This document shows positions 9,761-19,273 of a stretch of DNA of 64,000 nt, piece after piece. The DNA is from Burkholderiaceae bacterium (GTDB lineage: Bacteria; Pseudomonadota; Gammaproteobacteria; Burkholderiales; Burkholderiaceae_E): the NCBI GenBank assembly GCA_021463505.1, contig JAJTYR010000003.1, forward strand, positions 42,556 to 106,555, read 5' to 3'. The notes beneath the pieces are model-generated. The model was not told where the DNA came from. It worked only from the letters and a program-made list of their open reading frames with translations, and did not search any database. The stretch's first letter is position 1; every line of letters begins with the position of its first letter. A program made the position numbers and the translations under genes.

Positions 9761-10483
9761 ATGGCATTCGAGCAAAACCGGCTGCAGGCCACCGCACAGG
9801 CGAGCGGCCTGGACGCTTCCCAGGGACTGGCGGGCGCCGTCCGGCGCAACCGGGTGCTGCGCAACACCTACTGGCTGCTCGCGCTTTCGATGGTTCCCAC
9901 CGTGCTCGGCGCCTGGATCGGCGTGCAGAGCGGCTTCAGCTTCTTCGCCGGTTCGCCGTTCGTCGGCCTGCTGGTCTTTCTGGGCGTCGCGTTCGGTTTC
10001 TTCTTCGCCATCGAGCGGTTCAAGAACAGCGGCGTCGGCGTCGCGCTGCTGCTCGGCTTCACCTTTTTCATGGGTCTGATGCTGTCGCGCCTGGTCGGCG
10101 CGGTGCTCGGTTTCTCCAACGGCGCAAGCCTGGTCATGACCGCATTCGGCGGCACCGCGGCAATCTTCGCCGTGATGGCCAGCGTCGCCAGCGTCTCGAA
10201 GCGCGACTTCACCGGCATGGGCAAGTGGCTGTTCATCGGCTTCATGGTGGTGTTCGTCGCCGCGATTGCCAACATCTGGCTGCAGATGCCGGCCCTCACC
10301 CTCACCATCTCCACGCTGGCCGTGCTGATCTTCTCGGCGTTCATTCTGTACGACCTGCAGCGCGTGGTGAACGGTGGCGAAACCAACTACGTCACCGCCA
10401 CGCTGTCGGTCTACCTGAGCATCTACAACGTCTTCGCCAACCTGCTGATGCTGCTCGGGGTGCTCGGCGGCGAACGCGACTGA
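9761..10483 (+). CDS. Bax inhibitor-1 (BI-1/YccA/YbhL) family membrane protein
   Basis: 240-residue integral membrane protein of the BI-1 family. Members such as YccA modulate the FtsH protease, and others act as calcium-leak channels. Seven hydrophobic segments are visible from about residue 36 onward, with the short polar N-terminus (1-30) cytoplasmic. The family-typical C-terminal segments SAFILYDLQRV and TLSVYLSIYNVF are present. The ATG is preceded by GGAG at 11 bp. Upstream in-frame codons exist but lie in the intergenic region. It converges with rlmD, leaving only 7 bp between stop codons. Function in this organism is not determinable from sequence alone. Confidence 0.88.
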   Translation: MAFEQNRLQATAQASGLDASQGLAGAVRRNRVLRNTYWLLALSMVPTVLGAWIGVQSGFSFFAGSPFVGLLVFLGVAFGFFFAIERFKNSGVGVALLLGFTFFMGLMLSRLVGAVLGFSNGASLVMTAFGGTAAIFAVMASVASVSKRDFTGMGKWLFIGFMVVFVAAIANIWLQMPALTLTISTLAVLIFSAFILYDLQRVVNGGETNYVTATLSVYLSIYNVFANLLMLLGVLGGERD

Positions 10484-10490
10484 TCGCCTG

Positions 10491-11867
10491 CTAGGCAGAA
10501 GGCTCGAACACCGCGATCGACTCGACGTGCGAGGTCTGCGGAAACATGTCGATCGCGCCCGCCGCCGTCAGCACGAACCCGCCCTGGTGCACCAGGATCG
10601 CAGCATCGCGCGCCAGCGTCGCCGGATTGCACGACACGTAGACGACGCGCCGCGGCTTCGCCGCTGCGGCCGACAGCAGCCTCGCGACCGCCAGCGCACC
10701 CTCGCGCGGCGGGTCGATCAGCACCCGGTCGAACTCGCCCAGCGATGCCCACGCCGCGGCACCCGGTTCGAACAGGTTCGCGCTGTGAAAGCGGGTGTTG
10801 CCGGCCAGGCCGTTGAGCGCGGCGTTCTCCAGCGCACGGCGGGTCAGACCCGGATTGCCCTCGATGCCGACGACCTCGCGCGCGCGCCGTGCCAGCGGCA
10901 ACGTGAAGTTCCCGAGCCCGCAGAACAGGTCGGCGATCCGTTCGCCGGGCTGCGGATCGAGCAGGCGCAGCGCGCGCGCCACCAGCGCCTGATTGATCCA
11001 GTGATTGACCTGCGTGAAGTCGGTGGGACGGTAAGGCATCTGCAGGTCGAATTCGGGCAGCCGGTAGCCGAGTTGCGAGGCGCGCTCATCGGTCGCCGGT
11101 TCGCCGTCGCGGGTGCAAAGCAACCGGACCGAATCGGGTCCGCCGGGCTGCAGCCACAACTCGACGCGCTCGCGCGCCGCGAACGCGCGCAGCGTGCGCC
11201 GGTCCGCATCGTCGGGCGGCTCGAGCACCCGCAGCACCAGCGCGACCAGGAGTTCACCGGGCGAGGGCTCGCCGATCGCCACCTCGATCTGCGGCAGGCG
11301 GTCGCGCAGGCTCAGCGAATCGACCAGCTCGCGCAGCGGCAGCAGCAGGTCCGACATGCGCGGCGGCAGCACGTGGCACTCGCGCATGTCGGCCACGTAG
11401 CTCGAGCCGCGCTCGTGAAAGCCCACCAGCACGCCACCCTTCTTCGGCACGTGGCGCGCCGACAGGCGCGCGCGATGCCGATAACCCCAGGACGGACCGG
11501 AGAGCGGGCGCAGGACCTGCTGCGCCCGAAGCTTGCCGATGTGGCGCAGCTGGTCTTCGAGCACGCGCTGCTTGATCGCCAGTTGCGCAGCGGGCTCCAG
11601 GTGCTGCATCGAGCAACCGCCGCACACGCCGAAGTGCGGGCAGCGCGGCACGACCCGCGCGTGCGATTCGCGCAGCACTTCGATCGTCTGCGCCACGTCG
11701 AAGCGCGGCTTGCGGCGCACGATCAGCGCGCGCACCCGTTCACCCGGCAGCGCGCCACGCGCGAACACCACCTTGCCCTCGTGGTGGGCAACGCCGCTCG
11801 CCTCCAGGTCGAGCGACTCGATGTCGATCTCGATCGGTTCGCCGATCACGCCGCGGCCCTGCCGCAT
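10491..11867 (-). CDS. rlmD: 23S rRNA (uracil-C5)-methyltransferase RlmD (RumA)
   Basis: Methylates U1939 of 23S rRNA. 458 residues from ATG 11867. A TRAM domain covers residues 10-70. The 4Fe-4S cysteines are Cys76, Cys82 and Cys85 ([12 protein letters not shown]) with Cys164 as the likely fourth. The SAM motif is [16 protein letters not shown], and the catalytic nucleophile is Cys413 in YVSCNPATL. An upstream extension of 62 Arg-rich codons overlaps the exonuclease gene and is not credible. The start lies 5 bp after the exonuclease stop. Confidence 0.96.
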   Translation of the reverse strand: MRQGRGVIGEPIEIDIESLDLEASGVAHHEGKVVFARGALPGERVRALIVRRKPRFDVAQTIEVLRESHARVVPRCPHFGVCGGCSMQHLEPAAQLAIKQRVLEDQLRHIGKLRAQQVLRPLSGPSWGYRHRARLSARHVPKKGGVLVGFHERGSSYVADMRECHVLPPRMSDLLLPLRELVDSLSLRDRLPQIEVAIGEPSPGELLVALVLRVLEPPDDADRRTLRAFAARERVELWLQPGGPDSVRLLCTRDGEPATDERASQLGYRLPEFDLQMPYRPTDFTQVNHWINQALVARALRLLDPQPGERIADLFCGLGNFTLPLARRAREVVGIEGNPGLTRRALENAALNGLAGNTRFHSANLFEPGAAAWASLGEFDRVLIDPPREGALAVARLLSAAAAKPRRVVYVSCNPATLARDAAILVHQGGFVLTAAGAIDMFPQTSHVESIAVFEPSA

Positions 11868-11872
11868 CGTGG

Positions 11873-12661
11873 TTACGCGGTCCGCCAGGCGTCGACGAAC
11901 TCGCGCCAGTGCCCGGCGCCATCGCCGGCCAGCGCGGTCAGCCGGCTGCGCAGCAGTGCGGTCTCGCGCTCGTAGTGCTGCGGCGTCCAGACGCCGCGCA
12001 TCAGCTGGAAGCGGCAGAACATCAGATAAGTATTCGCGACGTCGGTCTCGCAATACGCGCGGATCTCCGCCAGGTGTCCGTCACGGTATGCCGGCCAGAC
12101 CCGTGAACCGTCCATGCCCAGCTTGCCGGGGAATCCGCACAGCCGCGCCAGCTCGTCGAGCGGCGCATTGGCGCGCGGCGTGTACAGCGCCAGCATGTCC
12201 ATCAGGTCGAGATGGCGCGAGTGGTAACGGCCGAGGTAATTGTTCCACTTGAACTCGCGGTCCTCGTCACCCTGCTCCCAGTAGCGCGCCGCCTGCGCAC
12301 CGTGCACCAGCGCGCGGTAGTGCAGCACCTGCAGGTCGAAGCCGCCGCCATTCCACGACACCAGTTGCGGCGTGTGGCGTTCGACGAGCTGGTAGAAGCC
12401 CCTGATCAGCTTTGCCTCCGGGTCGTCCGGCTCGCCGATGCAGCGAACTTTGAGCTCGTTTTCGGTACGCAGCAGCGCGCCGATGGCGACCACCCGATGC
12501 AGGTGCAGCGGCAGGAAATCGCTGCCCGTCTGCTCGCGTCGCCGCGCGAACGCGCGTTCGGCCACTTCGGCGTCGTCCACCGATGCGTCGAAGCCGTGGA
12601 TGAGCCGCAGACCGGCCACGTCCGGAACGGTCTCCAGGTCGAAGCACAGGACAGGCGTCAT
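11873..12661 (-). CDS. DEDD 3'-5' exonuclease, PolB-exonuclease-like (PF10108 type)
   Basis: 262 residues resembling the stand-alone exonuclease domain related to the PolB proofreading domain. The DEDD acidic residues are visible in order: FDLET (7-11), [12 protein letters not shown] near 100-115, and [13 protein letters not shown] near 210. These bind two metal ions in the RNase H-like fold. Its substrate in vivo is unknown. It sits 5 bp before rlmD and 10 bp after the LytM lipoprotein gene, so it is probably co-transcribed with surE-pcm. Confidence 0.88.
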   Translation of the reverse strand: MTPVLCFDLETVPDVAGLRLIHGFDASVDDAEVAERAFARRREQTGSDFLPLHLHRVVAIGALLRTENELKVRCIGEPDDPEAKLIRGFYQLVERHTPQLVSWNGGGFDLQVLHYRALVHGAQAARYWEQGDEDREFKWNNYLGRYHSRHLDLMDMLALYTPRANAPLDELARLCGFPGKLGMDGSRVWPAYRDGHLAEIRAYCETDVANTYLMFCRFQLMRGVWTPQHYERETALLRSRLTALAGDGAGHWREFVDAWRTA

Positions 12662-12671
12662 CGCGGCGCGC

Positions 12672-13634
12672 TCAGCGCGACGGCAGGTACTTGCGCGGAT
12701 CGACCGGCTTGCCGTCCTTGCGGATCTCGAAGCGCAATTTCGGGCTGTCGGTGCCCGAACTGCCGAGTTCGGCGATGCGTTGACCGCGCTTGACGTTCTG
12801 GCCTTCCTTCACCAGCAGCGTGCGATTGTGACCGTAGACCGACAGCGTCTCGTTCGCATGCTTCAGGATGACCAGGTTGCCGTAGCCGCGCGGACCGGGT
12901 CCGCTGAAAATCACCCGGCCTTCGGCGGCCGCCACGATCGGTTCGCCCGGCTTGCCGGCAATCGTGATGCCCATGCTGCGCGGCTCGGCGAAGCCCTGGA
13001 GCACCTGGCCCGCGGCCGGCCAGATGAAGTCGCTGCCCGAAGCCGCGTCGCCGGGGCTCGGCGCTGCCGGTCCGGGCAGCGCCGGCGGTGTCGGCGCTGG
13101 CACCGTGACGCTGGGCGGCGCAACTGCGAGCGGGCCGGGCGCAGCCGGCGCAGCGGACGCGGGCGCGACGGGCGTCGTCGCAGCCGATCCCGTCGCAGCC
13201 GGTGCGGCTGACGCCTTCAGCTCGTCGAACAACGCATCCGAATACGGCTGTCGCGTCGCCTTGGGTTCGGTCACGAGCAGGTTCGACGACGGCGCAGGCG
13301 GCGGTGCGGCGATCGTGCCGCCGGGTGCCGGCAGCGGGCGCGCCTCGACGCGACTCGAAGGAATCGGCGTGGTCTCGATCACCAGCGGCGCATCGGCGGC
13401 GGGCGCTGGCTCGGGTGGCGGCGTCGGCGTGGTGGCCACGGGCGCTGGCACGGTGGCGGCCGGCCGCATCGTCGGCGTGCGGTGCACGATCGGGGCGGGG
13501 TGGTGGCTCGCGCAGGCCGCAAGCAACGCGATGTTCGCGCCGAACCACGCAACGCGCGCGCCGCGCGACTGCGCGCAGACCCGGAGAAATGTCTGTGTCG
13601 GTGCGAGGCTGGCACCTTGCGAGTATGTCGCCAT
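12672..13634 (-). CDS. NlpD-like lipoprotein with degenerate LytM (M23) domain, no LysM
   Basis: 320 residues from Met 13634 (an in-frame start at 13685 adds 17 codons). A signal peptide ends at a lipobox-like LAAC with Cys41. Residues 45-200 are an Ala/Pro/Thr-rich linker without the LysM peptidoglycan-binding motif that NlpD normally has. The LytM domain occupies about 205-320. Its first metal ligand pattern is changed, and the usual HxH becomes LRFEIR, so it is probably an amidase activator like NlpD/EnvC rather than a peptidase. Context (surE-pcm upstream) supports an nlpD position. The missing LysM and missing rpoS neighbour make the symbol uncertain. Confidence 0.85.
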   Translation of the reverse strand: MATYSQGASLAPTQTFLRVCAQSRGARVAWFGANIALLAACASHHPAPIVHRTPTMRPAATVPAPVATTPTPPPEPAPAADAPLVIETTPIPSSRVEARPLPAPGGTIAAPPPAPSSNLLVTEPKATRQPYSDALFDELKASAAPAATGSAATTPVAPASAAPAAPGPLAVAPPSVTVPAPTPPALPGPAAPSPGDAASGSDFIWPAAGQVLQGFAEPRSMGITIAGKPGEPIVAAAEGRVIFSGPGPRGYGNLVILKHANETLSVYGHNRTLLVKEGQNVKRGQRIAELGSSGTDSPKLRFEIRKDGKPVDPRKYLPSR

Positions 13635-13693
13635 GACCGTGTCGCGCCGCGCGGGCGCATTCGATGGGCGCAGCGATGGCACCACGCGTCGTG

Positions 13694-14389
13694 CTACGAG
13701 GTACCGGTGCGCAACGGGACGAATCGTACCGCATCGAGCACCGCGACCTGCCAGCGCTCGCGATCGAGGCGCTCGACCAGGTGCAGGGCCTGGCGGGTCG
13801 TGCCCACCGGCGCGATCAGCCGCGCGCCCACCGCCATCTGCCCGAGCAGCGCGTCGGGCACGGTCTCGCCGGCGGCGGCCATGACGATCGCGTCGAAAGG
13901 CGCGGCCTGTGCAACACCGAGATGGCCATCGCCGAACACCAGCCGCAGGTTCGCGATACGCATCGCGCGCAGGTTGCTGCGCGCCTGCTCGTGCAGCCCG
14001 CGCACGCGCTCCACGGACACCACCTGCCCGAACACGCGCGCCAGCACGGCTGCCTGGTAGCCGCAGCCGGTGCCGACCTCCAGCACCCGGGAGGCCGCCC
14101 GGGCGGTGTCGGGCAGCGACTGCACAACCAGCTCGATCATCCGCGCGACGGTGCTCGGCCGGGAGATCGTCTGGCCGTGGCCGATCGGCAGCGCCACGTC
14201 CTCGTAGGCGCGGCTGGCCAGGGCAGCGTCGACGAACGCGTGGCGCGGCACCTGGCCCATCGCTTCGAGCACCCGCGCATCGCGCACGCCGGCGCGGCGC
14301 AGCGCATCGACCATGCGCGCGCGCGCGCCTCCGGAAGCGAGTCCGGGGCCGCCCGGGCGCGGCGGCAGCACGGGCGCGCGCGCCCTCAC
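13694..14389 (-). CDS. pcm: Protein-L-isoaspartate O-methyltransferase
   Basis: Repairs isoaspartyl residues in aged proteins using SAM. 231 residues from a GTG that overlaps the surE stop as GTGA. The SAM site reads [16 protein letters not shown] (about 115-130) with the preceding GHGQTISRP block, which is diagnostic for PCMT. The first 25 residues are Arg/Pro-rich and poorly conserved; ATG 14314 ([10 protein letters not shown]) is a plausible alternative start and gives the usual size of about 206. Next gene in the operon is the LytM lipoprotein. Confidence 0.94.
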   Translation of the reverse strand: MRARAPVLPPRPGGPGLASGGARARMVDALRRAGVRDARVLEAMGQVPRHAFVDAALASRAYEDVALPIGHGQTISRPSTVARMIELVVQSLPDTARAASRVLEVGTGCGYQAAVLARVFGQVVSVERVRGLHEQARSNLRAMRIANLRLVFGDGHLGVAQAAPFDAIVMAAAGETVPDALLGQMAVGARLIAPVGTTRQALHLVERLDRERWQVAVLDAVRFVPLRTGTS

Positions 14390-15132
14390 GCCTGTTCGAC
14401 CCAGTCGCGCACCTGACCGAGCGAGTACGCCGCGGTCAGGTCGATGTCGAGCGGCGTGATCGACGCCCAACCGTTGTCGACCGCGTGAAAATCGGTGCCC
14501 GGCCCGGCCTCCTTGGCAGCGCCCGCCGGCCCGATCCAGTAGATCGTGTCGCCGCGCGGGCTGCGCGCGCGCACGGTGGGTTCGGCGAGATGTCGCCGGC
14601 CGAGCCGCGTCACCTGCACGCCGCGCAGTTCGGAGAGCGGTCGCGCAGGCACGTTGACGTTGAGCAGCATCGGCCCCTTCAGCGGCCGCTGCGCCAGGCG
14701 CCGAAGAAGGTCGCGCGCCACGCTGGCGGCGGTCGCGAGGTGCTCGTGGCCGCGCTGCGCGAGCGAGAACGCGATCGACGGCACGCCGAGCTGGTAGCCC
14801 TCCATCGCCGCCGCTACGGTCCCCGAGTAGATCGTGTCGTCACCCATGTTCGCGCCGTCGTTGATGCCCGAGAGCACGAGGTCGGGCTTGTGGTCGAGCA
14901 GGCCGGTCACGGCGAGATGCACGCAGTCGGTCGGCGTACCGTTCAGGTACATGAAGCCGCTCGCGGCCACGCGCACCGACAGCGGGCGGTCGAGGGTGAG
15001 CGAATTCGAGGCGCCGCTGCGGTCGCGCTCGGGTGCCACCACGGTGACTTCGCCGAACTCGCGGGCCACCGCCGCGAGCGCCTCGATCCCGGGGGAAAAA
15101 TAGCCGTCGTCGTTGCTGATCAGGATGCGCAT
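14386..15132 (-). CDS. surE: 5'/3'-nucleotidase SurE
   Basis: Stationary-phase survival phosphatase acting on nucleoside monophosphates and short polyphosphates. 248 residues. The metal-binding motif is at the very N-terminus: [15 protein letters not shown], with Asp8 and Asp9. [14 protein letters not shown] (near 45) and [15 protein letters not shown] (near 90) are the other family signatures. The surE-pcm-nlpD order is conserved. The ATG lies 86 bp from the end of the CBS gene on the same strand. Confidence 0.97.
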   Translation of the reverse strand: MRILISNDDGYFSPGIEALAAVAREFGEVTVVAPERDRSGASNSLTLDRPLSVRVAASGFMYLNGTPTDCVHLAVTGLLDHKPDLVLSGINDGANMGDDTIYSGTVAAAMEGYQLGVPSIAFSLAQRGHEHLATAASVARDLLRRLAQRPLKGPMLLNVNVPARPLSELRGVQVTRLGRRHLAEPTVRARSPRGDTIYWIGPAGAAKEAGPGTDFHAVDNGWASITPLDIDLTAAYSLGQVRDWVEQA

Positions 15133-15218
15133 GGGCGCGATTCTATCCGCGGGCGCCGCGGGCTGCCGAGCGGCAGTCCACGGCGCCCGCGGCCGGGATC
15201 CACCTGCGCGAGACCGGA

Positions 15219-15683
15219 TCAGCCCTCGGCCGGCCAGTCGCGGATGTAGGCCTTCAGCATCCGGTTCTCGAAGCTCTGCTCCTCGAGCACCGCCCTGGCC
15301 ACGTCGTGGAACGAAATCACGCCGAGCAGAACCGCGTCGTCCATCACCGGCAGGTAGCGCTGGCGCGTCTCGAGCATCACGCGGCGCAACTCGTTGAGAT
15401 CCATGTTCGGCGACACGACGAACGGGTCGGCGTTCATCACGTCGCGCACCACCGTCTCGGCGATCGGACCGGTCGGCCCCGACCGGTGCTCGAGGTGGCG
15501 GCGCGCGAGCACGCGCAGGATCTCCCTGAAAGTGAGCATCCCCGCGAGCCGTCCGCGATCCATGACGACCAGCGAGCCGATGTCGTGATCGGCCATCGTG
15601 ATCACGCAGTCGGACAGCATCATTTCCGGGTTGACCGTGAACAGCGTGCTGCCCTTCACCCGAAGCACTTCGCTGACCTGCAT
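15219..15683 (-). CDS. Tandem CBS-domain protein
   Basis: 154 residues made of two CBS motifs (about 10-60 and 80-135) and nothing else. Such proteins bind adenine nucleotides and report energy state. [29 protein letters not shown] and the [15 protein letters not shown] block fit a Bateman module. The start has GGAGGCGAG-type purines about 10 bp upstream. It lies 143 bp downstream of the hybrid CheA gene on the same strand and 86 bp upstream of surE, so it could belong to either transcript. Confidence 0.9.
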   Translation of the reverse strand: MQVSEVLRVKGSTLFTVNPEMMLSDCVITMADHDIGSLVVMDRGRLAGMLTFREILRVLARRHLEHRSGPTGPIAETVVRDVMNADPFVVSPNMDLNELRRVMLETRQRYLPVMDDAVLLGVISFHDVARAVLEEQSFENRMLKAYIRDWPAEG

Positions 15684-15826
15684 CTCGCCTCCCGCGCATC
15701 CGTCACCCGCCCCGGCGGCCGGGGTGTCCGCATCGATGCTATCCCAACGCCGCGGCGCCGGACAAGGGCACTGCAGAGCACTGCGGGGCGCAGTTCGACC
15801 CGCGCCGCGCGAACGGCGCCGCCCGG

Positions 15827-18800
15827 TCAGCCCCGTTCGGCCAGACGGGCAATGTGTTCGGCCAGCGCGTCCTCGGTGTACGGCTTCGTGAGGAAGACGT
15901 CGACGCCGGCATCGAGCGCCATCTGCCGGTGCTTCGCGGACGAGCGCGAGGTGATCATGATGACCGGGACGCCGCGGGTCTGCGGCTGCTCGCGCAGCGC
16001 GCGCACCAGTTCCACGCCATTCATCCGCGGCATTTCGAGGTCGACCAGCACCAACGCCGGCACGCGCCGCGCCACGCGTTCGAGCGCCTCGATGCCGTCT
16101 CCGGCGCTGTCGGCCTGATAGCCGAGGTCGCGGACGAAGTTTTCCATCGTGCGCCGCACGCTCACCGAGTCGTCGACCACCAGGCACACGGGCAGCGCGC
16201 GCCGCGCGGCATCCAGCGCCGGCGCCGCCCGTCCGTGCTCGCGCGCCGCCAGCAGCGACGGCAGGTCGACCACCGGCGCGACGGCGCCGTCGCCGAGCAC
16301 GGTAGCCCCCTCGATGCCCGGGATCGGCGGCACGCACGACGCCAGCGGCCGCACGACGACGTGGCGCGTCTGCCCGGGTTCGGCCACCAGCACGGCGACA
16401 CGCTCGCCGCCGGACCGTCGCACCTGCAGTACGGCGGGCACCGCCTGCTGCACGCCGGGCGGCGGCGCGAACGCATCCTCGGGCAACCCCAGCAGGTCTT
16501 CGAGCCGCAGCAGCGGCATCCACCCGGCGGTGCCGTGAAAGCGCCGCACCCCGTCGATCTCGTCGATGGCGCCGTCGGCGCAGAGCACCTGTTCGATCTC
16601 GCGCACCGCCAGTGCCAGCACGTGCGAAGTCGAGCGCACGACGATGACCGGCAACGCAGCCATGCGCACCGGCACGCGCAGGCGCACGCGCATGCCCTCT
16701 CCGGCCACCGAGACAAGTTCGACGCTGCCGCGCTGTTCGCGCACCGCCTGGTTCACCACGTCCAGGCCGATGCCGCGCCCCGAGAGCTGCGTCGCACGGC
16801 TGCGTGTGGAAAAGCCCGGCGCCAACACGAAGCGCGCGAGCGTCGCATCGTCGCAGTGCGCGTCGGCATCGAGCAGGCCGAGCGCGATCGCCCGGTTGCG
16901 CACCGCGCGCAGGTCGAGCCCGCGCCCGTCGTCGCTGCAGTCGATCACCAGGTCGGTGCCCTCGCGTGCCACCGCGAGCACGATGCGTCCCTCGGGCGGC
17001 TTGCCCAGCGCCCGCCGCTGCGCCGGCGGCTCGATTCCGTGATCGATGGCGTTGCGCAACAGGTGCGCCACCGGCTCCACCAGCGCCTGCAGCAACGGCG
17101 TGTCGACCTCGGTGGACTCGCCATCGACCTGCAGGATCGCCTCGTGACCGGCCGCGCGCGCAGCCTGCCGCACCGTGCGCCGCCAGCGCGCCACCAGCGT
17201 GCCGACGCGCACGGTGCGCGTGCGCAGTGCCGCCTCACGAAGCTCGACCTGTACGCGCTCGAGTTGCGACAGCGAATCGCGCAGCGCTGCCACGTTGCCG
17301 CCGAGCGTCTGTTCGACCAGGCGTCCGTCGGAGCCGGATTCTGCGATACGGCGCGACACCATGTGCAGATCGTCGTATTCGTCGAGTTCCAGCGCGTCGA
17401 AGTCCTCGCGATCGCGGCGCTCGCCCAGCGCGCTGCCACGCACGTCGACCAGCCGCTCGAGTTCACCGGCGAGGTCCTGCAACTGGTCGGTACCCATCCG
17501 CAGGGTGGCACGCATGCGATCGACTTCGAGCGCCTGCTCCTGTGCCTGCGAGAGCAGGATCGCTGCCTCGTCGACGCTGGCCAGCAGGCGTTCGATCAGC
17601 GCTGCAGGCACCCGCAACCACTCGTCGGCGTCGGCGGATCCGGACGGCCCGGGGAGCGGTGCCTCTGCCTGGCCCGTCGCGTCGGCGGTTGCGTCGGCGG
17701 TTGCGTCGGCACCCGTAGCGGCCATCCGTTCCGCGATTGGATCGTTGGTCGCTTTGGCAGCCGGTTCGACCGATTCGCCCGGTGCGTCCCCCGCCTGCCA
17801 GGCACCGGGCTGCTGCAGCAGCCGGTGGGTCCAGTCGCGCACCGACCGGAGCACGTCGAGCGCATGCTGCGGTGGCGGGCCGATGCCCGCCACCGACTCG
17901 CTCATCTCGGACACGCAATCGGCGGCCTCGGCAAGCGTGGCGGCCAGGTCCGGCGCGAGCGCACCGTCGGCCGCCTCGAGCAACTGCAGCAGGTCTTCGA
18001 GCTGGTGCGTGAGCACCGCGATGCCGCGCACGCCCACGGTATTCGCGGAGCCCTTCAGGGTGTGCGCAATGCGCTGTGCCACCGCGATCGCATCGCCCGA
18101 TCCGGCGGCAACGCGATCGATGCACGCCGAGAATTCGGCTGCCAGCGACGGCAGCTCGCGCAGCAGATTCTCGACGACGCTGCGATCGGCATCGCGCGGG
18201 ATACCGAGCGACAGGTCGTCCTCGTCGATCGGCGCCTGAGTGGCGGCAACGCGCCGCGTGCCGACCGTGGCCAGCGAATCGAACCGTCGCTGCGCCGCCA
18301 CCAGTGTGTGCGGCAACGCCGGCAGCGGCCAGGCAGCGTCGCCGAGCAGCGCAAGCGCCTCGTCAGCCGCCTGCGGCGATGGTGCACGGAACAGCCGCGC
18401 CCAGGCCGGACCGACCTGCGCGATCAACACCCGATGGCGCGCGACAAATCGTCGCGGCTCGCGCGCCAGAGCCAACAGGTTCGCCACGAGCGTTTCGAGC
18501 GCCGTCGTCACCGGCGCCAGTCCGATGTAGCCCACCGCATTGGCGAAGCGCTCGACGGCATCGGCACCCGCTTCCAGCGCATCGGTCAGCCGCGCCTCGT
18601 GCGTCACGTTGCCGGTGGCGGCCTCGCCCCCGGCGAGCGCTGCCGCGAACTCCTCGTCGAGTTGCTGCGCCGCTTCGGCAAGGATCTGCAGCTCGTCCAC
18701 ACCGACCTGCGTCGCAGCCGATTCCATCGCCGCGCACGTGGCGGTGGCGATCCGCTCGGCGTCCTGGCGCAGGCGGGTCGCGATCGGTGCGACCCGTTCG

Positions 18801-19273
18801 GGCGTCACCTGCTCTGCCAGGCCCGGCCAGTCGCGCAGTCGAGCGATCAGGTTGTCCGCTTCCGTCGCCGGCAGCTGGCCGCTGCAATAAGCGATCGCGT
18901 CGGACACCCAGCCCTCGGCCGATGCGAGTTCCAGTGCGGAATCCTCGGGGTGCGCCGCACCGAGCAAGTGGGCGCGCAGCAAGCCCGCCGCATCGACCAG
19001 ACCGCTCAATCCCAGTTCGAATGCCGCACTGGCCAGGCGCTCGAGCGCCCCGGCCAGACCGGCGCGCCAGCCGCCGGTGCCCACCGGCGCACCGGCCTGA
19101 ATACCGGCCGGTGGATGGCCGATCACCTCGGCGTCGGTCGCGTGGATCAACGGCTCGAGCAGGCCCACGGCCGCCGCATCCAGCGCATCGAGCCGGGCGT
19201 CGGCTTGCCTGGCGGCGACGACGGACGGCTCGTGCGCCGTCGAGACCGGGTTCGTCGCGTCGCTCGGGCTCAC
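15827..19273 (-). CDS. Hybrid chemotaxis histidine kinase CheA (ChpA/PilL-like)
   Basis: 1148 residues. N-terminal region (30-340) is helical and looks like Hpt-related modules lacking a phosphorylatable His. One canonical Hpt domain follows with His404 in AHTLKGSANTVG. A linker (500-550) contains a short ATAD-type repeat. Dimerisation and HATPase domains carry the N box LLRNAIDHGIE (about 738), DDGRGLD (781) and GRGIGLDVV (832). A CheW domain covers about 870-1010. A C-terminal receiver has Asp1034/1035, phospho-acceptor Asp1078 and Lys1130. Pseudomonas ChpA is over twice as long with many more Hpt domains. The GTG start overlaps the receptor stop (GTGA). Likely controls type IV pilus twitching. 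Confidence 0.93.
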   Translation of the reverse strand: MSPSDATNPVSTAHEPSVVAARQADARLDALDAAAVGLLEPLIHATDAEVIGHPPAGIQAGAPVGTGGWRAGLAGALERLASAAFELGLSGLVDAAGLLRAHLLGAAHPEDSALELASAEGWVSDAIAYCSGQLPATEADNLIARLRDWPGLAEQVTPERVAPIATRLRQDAERIATATCAAMESAATQVGVDELQILAEAAQQLDEEFAAALAGGEAATGNVTHEARLTDALEAGADAVERFANAVGYIGLAPVTTALETLVANLLALAREPRRFVARHRVLIAQVGPAWARLFRAPSPQAADEALALLGDAAWPLPALPHTLVAAQRRFDSLATVGTRRVAATQAPIDEDDLSLGIPRDADRSVVENLLRELPSLAAEFSACIDRVAAGSGDAIAVAQRIAHTLKGSANTVGVRGIAVLTHQLEDLLQLLEAADGALAPDLAATLAEAADCVSEMSESVAGIGPPPQHALDVLRSVRDWTHRLLQQPGAWQAGDAPGESVEPAAKATNDPIAERMAATGADATADATADATGQAEAPLPGPSGSADADEWLRVPAALIERLLASVDEAAILLSQAQEQALEVDRMRATLRMGTDQLQDLAGELERLVDVRGSALGERRDREDFDALELDEYDDLHMVSRRIAESGSDGRLVEQTLGGNVAALRDSLSQLERVQVELREAALRTRTVRVGTLVARWRRTVRQAARAAGHEAILQVDGESTEVDTPLLQALVEPVAHLLRNAIDHGIEPPAQRRALGKPPEGRIVLAVAREGTDLVIDCSDDGRGLDLRAVRNRAIALGLLDADAHCDDATLARFVLAPGFSTRSRATQLSGRGIGLDVVNQAVREQRGSVELVSVAGEGMRVRLRVPVRMAALPVIVVRSTSHVLALAVREIEQVLCADGAIDEIDGVRRFHGTAGWMPLLRLEDLLGLPEDAFAPPPGVQQAVPAVLQVRRSGGERVAVLVAEPGQTRHVVVRPLASCVPPIPGIEGATVLGDGAVAPVVDLPSLLAAREHGRAAPALDAARRALPVCLVVDDSVSVRRTMENFVRDLGYQADSAGDGIEALERVARRVPALVLVDLEMPRMNGVELVRALREQPQTRGVPVIMITSRSSAKHRQMALDAGVDVFLTKPYTEDALAEHIARLAERG

